From Rhizobium tropici CIAT 899 (GTDB taxonomy: Bacteria > Pseudomonadota > Alphaproteobacteria > Rhizobiales > Rhizobiaceae): a DNA stretch of 64,000 bases. Below are positions 62,762 to 64,000 of this stretch, piece by piece. The notes beneath the pieces were generated by a model, which was not told where the DNA came from, made no database searches, and saw only the letters and a program-made list of their open reading frames with translations. Positions within the stretch are counted from its first letter, which is position 1. Every line of letters begins with the position of its first letter. A program made the position numbers and the translations under genes. Where the stretch lies: assembly GCF_000330885.1 (NCBI RefSeq), contig NC_020060.1, positions 124,001 through 188,000 on the forward strand. The letters are read 5' to 3'.

Positions 62762-62938
62762 TCAGCGCCGGTCGTTGGTCTCGCCAGCGACCGGCAACTC
62801 TCGGTCGTCAGCCGCGGTGGGCGCGTCACGATCAGTTGCAAGGTCCAGTTTGCCCCAGATCGAGGTTTTCCGGGCAATCGGCTTGAGCTTCCGGGACGGC
62901 TTGATTTCGACGATAAACGGTTTTGTCTGCTGACGCAT
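62762..62938 (-). CDS. Small basic protein, unknown function
   Basis: 58 residues from ATG 62938 (GGGAGGATTT directly upstream). RQQTKPFIVEIKPSRKLKPI then ARKTSIWGKLDLATD; the Lys/Arg-rich start with SIWG resembles small plasmid-associated proteins of rhizobia. It is the only minus-strand gene of the right block and is convergent with the ArdC-like gene. Confidence 0.6.
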   Translation of the reverse strand: MRQQTKPFIVEIKPSRKLKPIARKTSIWGKLDLATDRDAPTAADDRELPVAGETNDRR

Positions 62939-63383
62939 AAATCCTCCCGGCGACGAATCGCAAGGCGCGACGATAGCGCGGAGGATGGGCAATGCAACGC
63001 CCTACGCTCGGGGGTTCAGCGAGGCTTGGGTCTGGCATGTGGACAGGACAGCGGAGCGATGGTTGTAACGGTCGGACGGGCATTCGTGGATTGGCAGCCA
63101 TTGCCATATCCCTTCGACTACTGCACCAGGCCACGACCTTCGCGGGCTCGATGAGGCATGTCTGATCGAAGACCGGCTTCACCTCGATCGTCTTCCCGCA
63201 ACGGCCTTGCGAAACTTTCTTCCCCTGAGCGCGATGCGCTCATTCCTCGCGAAGCAACAAAGCTTCTCCTGGCCGCCCTCCATTTCATTCCGGCCTTTCA
63301 GGTGCGGTCCGATCGTCCCCGATCCTTGCGACAGCCATCGAGGCCGCGATGGGCGCGGCCCGAAACAGCAAAGGAATACGACA
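62939..63383. other. Divergent leader stretch before the DUF736 gene
   Basis: About 445 bp without a supported gene. It carries the ribosome site of the small minus-strand gene, the hairpin at 63342-63360 and presumably two divergent promoters. Confidence 0.45.
63342..63360 (+). promoter_or_regulatory. Leader hairpin before the DUF736 gene
   Basis: GGCCGCG-ATGGG-CGCGGCC, a perfect 7-bp stem 23 bp before ATG 63384 and followed by CGAAAC. The same element precedes the ArdC-like gene at 61790. Confidence 0.5.
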
Positions 63384-63692
63384 ATGGCAACCATCGGCAC
63401 CTTCACCACCTCCGAAACCGGCTTCAACGGCTCGATCCGCACGCTCGCCCTCAACGTCAAGGCCCGCATCGCCCGCATCGAAAACCCCTCCGACAAGGGC
63501 CCGCACTTCCGCATCTACGCAGGCAATGTCGAGCTGGGCGCGGCCTGGCAGAAGCGCTCGGAGCAGGACCGCGACTACCTCTCGGTCAAGCTCGACGATC
63601 CGAGCTTCCCCGCCCCGATCTACGCAACGCTCACCGAGGTCGAAGGCGAGGACGGCTACCAGCTGATCTGGTCCCGCCCCAACCGGGACTGA
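63384..63692 (+). CDS. DUF736-family protein
   Basis: 102 residues from ATG 63384 (AAAGGAATACG upstream). [40 protein letters not shown] and the C-terminal [20 protein letters not shown] match the DUF736 family, small beta-rich proteins encoded in plasmid transfer and maintenance regions of alphaproteobacteria. Function unknown. Confidence 0.88.
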   Translation: MATIGTFTTSETGFNGSIRTLALNVKARIARIENPSDKGPHFRIYAGNVELGAAWQKRSEQDRDYLSVKLDDPSFPAPIYATLTEVEGEDGYQLIWSRPNRD

Positions 63693-63705
63693 GACCCGGA
63701 CAAGG

Positions 63706-63723
63706 CCCCGCCGAAAGGCGGGG
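63706..63723 (+). terminator. GAAA-capped hairpin after the DUF736 gene
   Basis: CCCCGCC-GAAA-GGCGGGG, a 7-bp GC stem with a GNRA-type loop, 13 bp after the stop codon, no T run. Confidence 0.5.
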
Positions 63724-63744
63724 TCAAAACCGGTGACAGAGACA

Positions 63745-63781
63745 AGCCTGCGGCAGGCATCGAGCCTGCCGCCGGCTTTTT
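63745..63781 (+). terminator. Rho-independent terminator
   Basis: AGCCTGCGGCAGGC and GCCTGCCGCCGGCT form a long GC-rich stem with one mismatch around the loop ATCGA, followed by five T. Confidence 0.7.
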
Positions 63782-63784
63782 CGG

Positions 63785-64000
63785 TGCGATACGGACAGGG
63801 ACAATTGTCTGCTCAGATCGGGGTATCGTGTCGGGAGAAAATGTCGGCGTCGAAGGACGCGCGGTTCCCCCCAATTTTGCCTCCGCTTCGTACCTGCGCT
63901 CCAACAAAATCGGCTCCCCCACGCGCCGGCTCCGCCGGTCGCTGCCGCGCTCCTTGACCCCGTCATCTCCTCCCGCCCCGCGGTCTCGTCTTTCACGAAC
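63785..64000. other. Right-edge stretch
   Basis: About 215 bp to the window end. Open frames on both strands lack family features or ribosome sites. I found no recognisable transfer origin here, although transfer genes would be expected nearby. Confidence 0.35.

Noticed and set aside
63656..63922. Minus-strand frame of 88 codons at the right end
   Set aside because: Runs through the terminator at 63745-63781 and has no family features or ribosome site.

Overview
The window looks like part of a large plasmid (or a plasmid-like accessory replicon) of a Rhizobiaceae-type alphaproteobacterium. I infer this from the high GC, the density of RbsABC-type and TRAP importers, the AAGGAG-type ribosome sites, and a right-hand block (48.7-63.7 kb) of genes that travel together on rhizobial plasmids: a DUF3991/Toprim protein, a DUF1419 protein, a giant methylase-helicase, a ParB-like protein, an ArdC-like antirestriction protein and a DUF736 protein. 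No rRNA, tRNA, CRISPR array or intact insertion sequence was seen.

Left region (0-34 kb): a catabolic island. It holds two complete sugar-type ABC importer gene sets plus a partial duplicate permease pair at the left edge, a GabD-like aldehyde dehydrogenase, three zinc alcohol dehydrogenases, a small ABM-domain protein and a type II NADH dehydrogenase. It also holds a flavin-centred module: a RutA-like FMN-dependent monooxygenase, a RutF-like flavin reductase, an NAD(P)H:FMN reductase, RibB for flavin synthesis, and a carboxymuconolactone-decarboxylase-like protein. An SDR, an SCP2-like/alpha-beta hydrolase fusion, two metallo-beta-lactamase-fold hydrolases, an aminotransferase, a Gfa-family protein, a chemoreceptor and one FCD-type GntR regulator complete it. 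Many of these transcription units carry the same sequence upstream: TTGACAGATT-N7-AATCTGTCAA or its left half. The outer TTGACA doubles as a -35 box, so the GntR protein encoded at 27.4-28.1 kb probably represses the set and a substrate induces it. I cannot name the substrate. The gene set suggests import of a polar, sugar-like or heterocyclic plant compound, oxidation, flavin-dependent ring attack, and hydrolysis of lactone or ester intermediates.

Middle region (34-39 kb): a GH3 beta-glucosidase with a PA14 domain, a decayed VapC-like toxin gene, a small HNH-like protein, and a Tat-exported paralogue of the cytoplasmic metallo-hydrolase from the regulon.

Region 39.2-48.1 kb: a second catabolic locus. 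It has a TRAP transporter (DctP plus a fused DctQ-DctM), a 3-hydroxyisobutyrate/threonate-type dehydrogenase, an alpha/beta hydrolase, a LysR regulator, a TIM-barrel sugar isomerase, and DhaK plus DhaL. Together they suggest use of a sugar acid that passes through a short ketose such as dihydroxyacetone or erythrulose.

Right region (48.7-64 kb): plasmid maintenance and transfer-associated genes, all on the plus strand except one small ORF. They often have long GC-rich leaders, and two of those leaders carry the same hairpin. Signs of decay and rearrangement elsewhere are an IS6-type transposase remnant (13.7-14.2 kb), a frameshifted chemoreceptor fragment (12.7-13.1 kb), the VapC remnant (36.6-36.9 kb) and a frameshifted small gene (59.8-60.2 kb).
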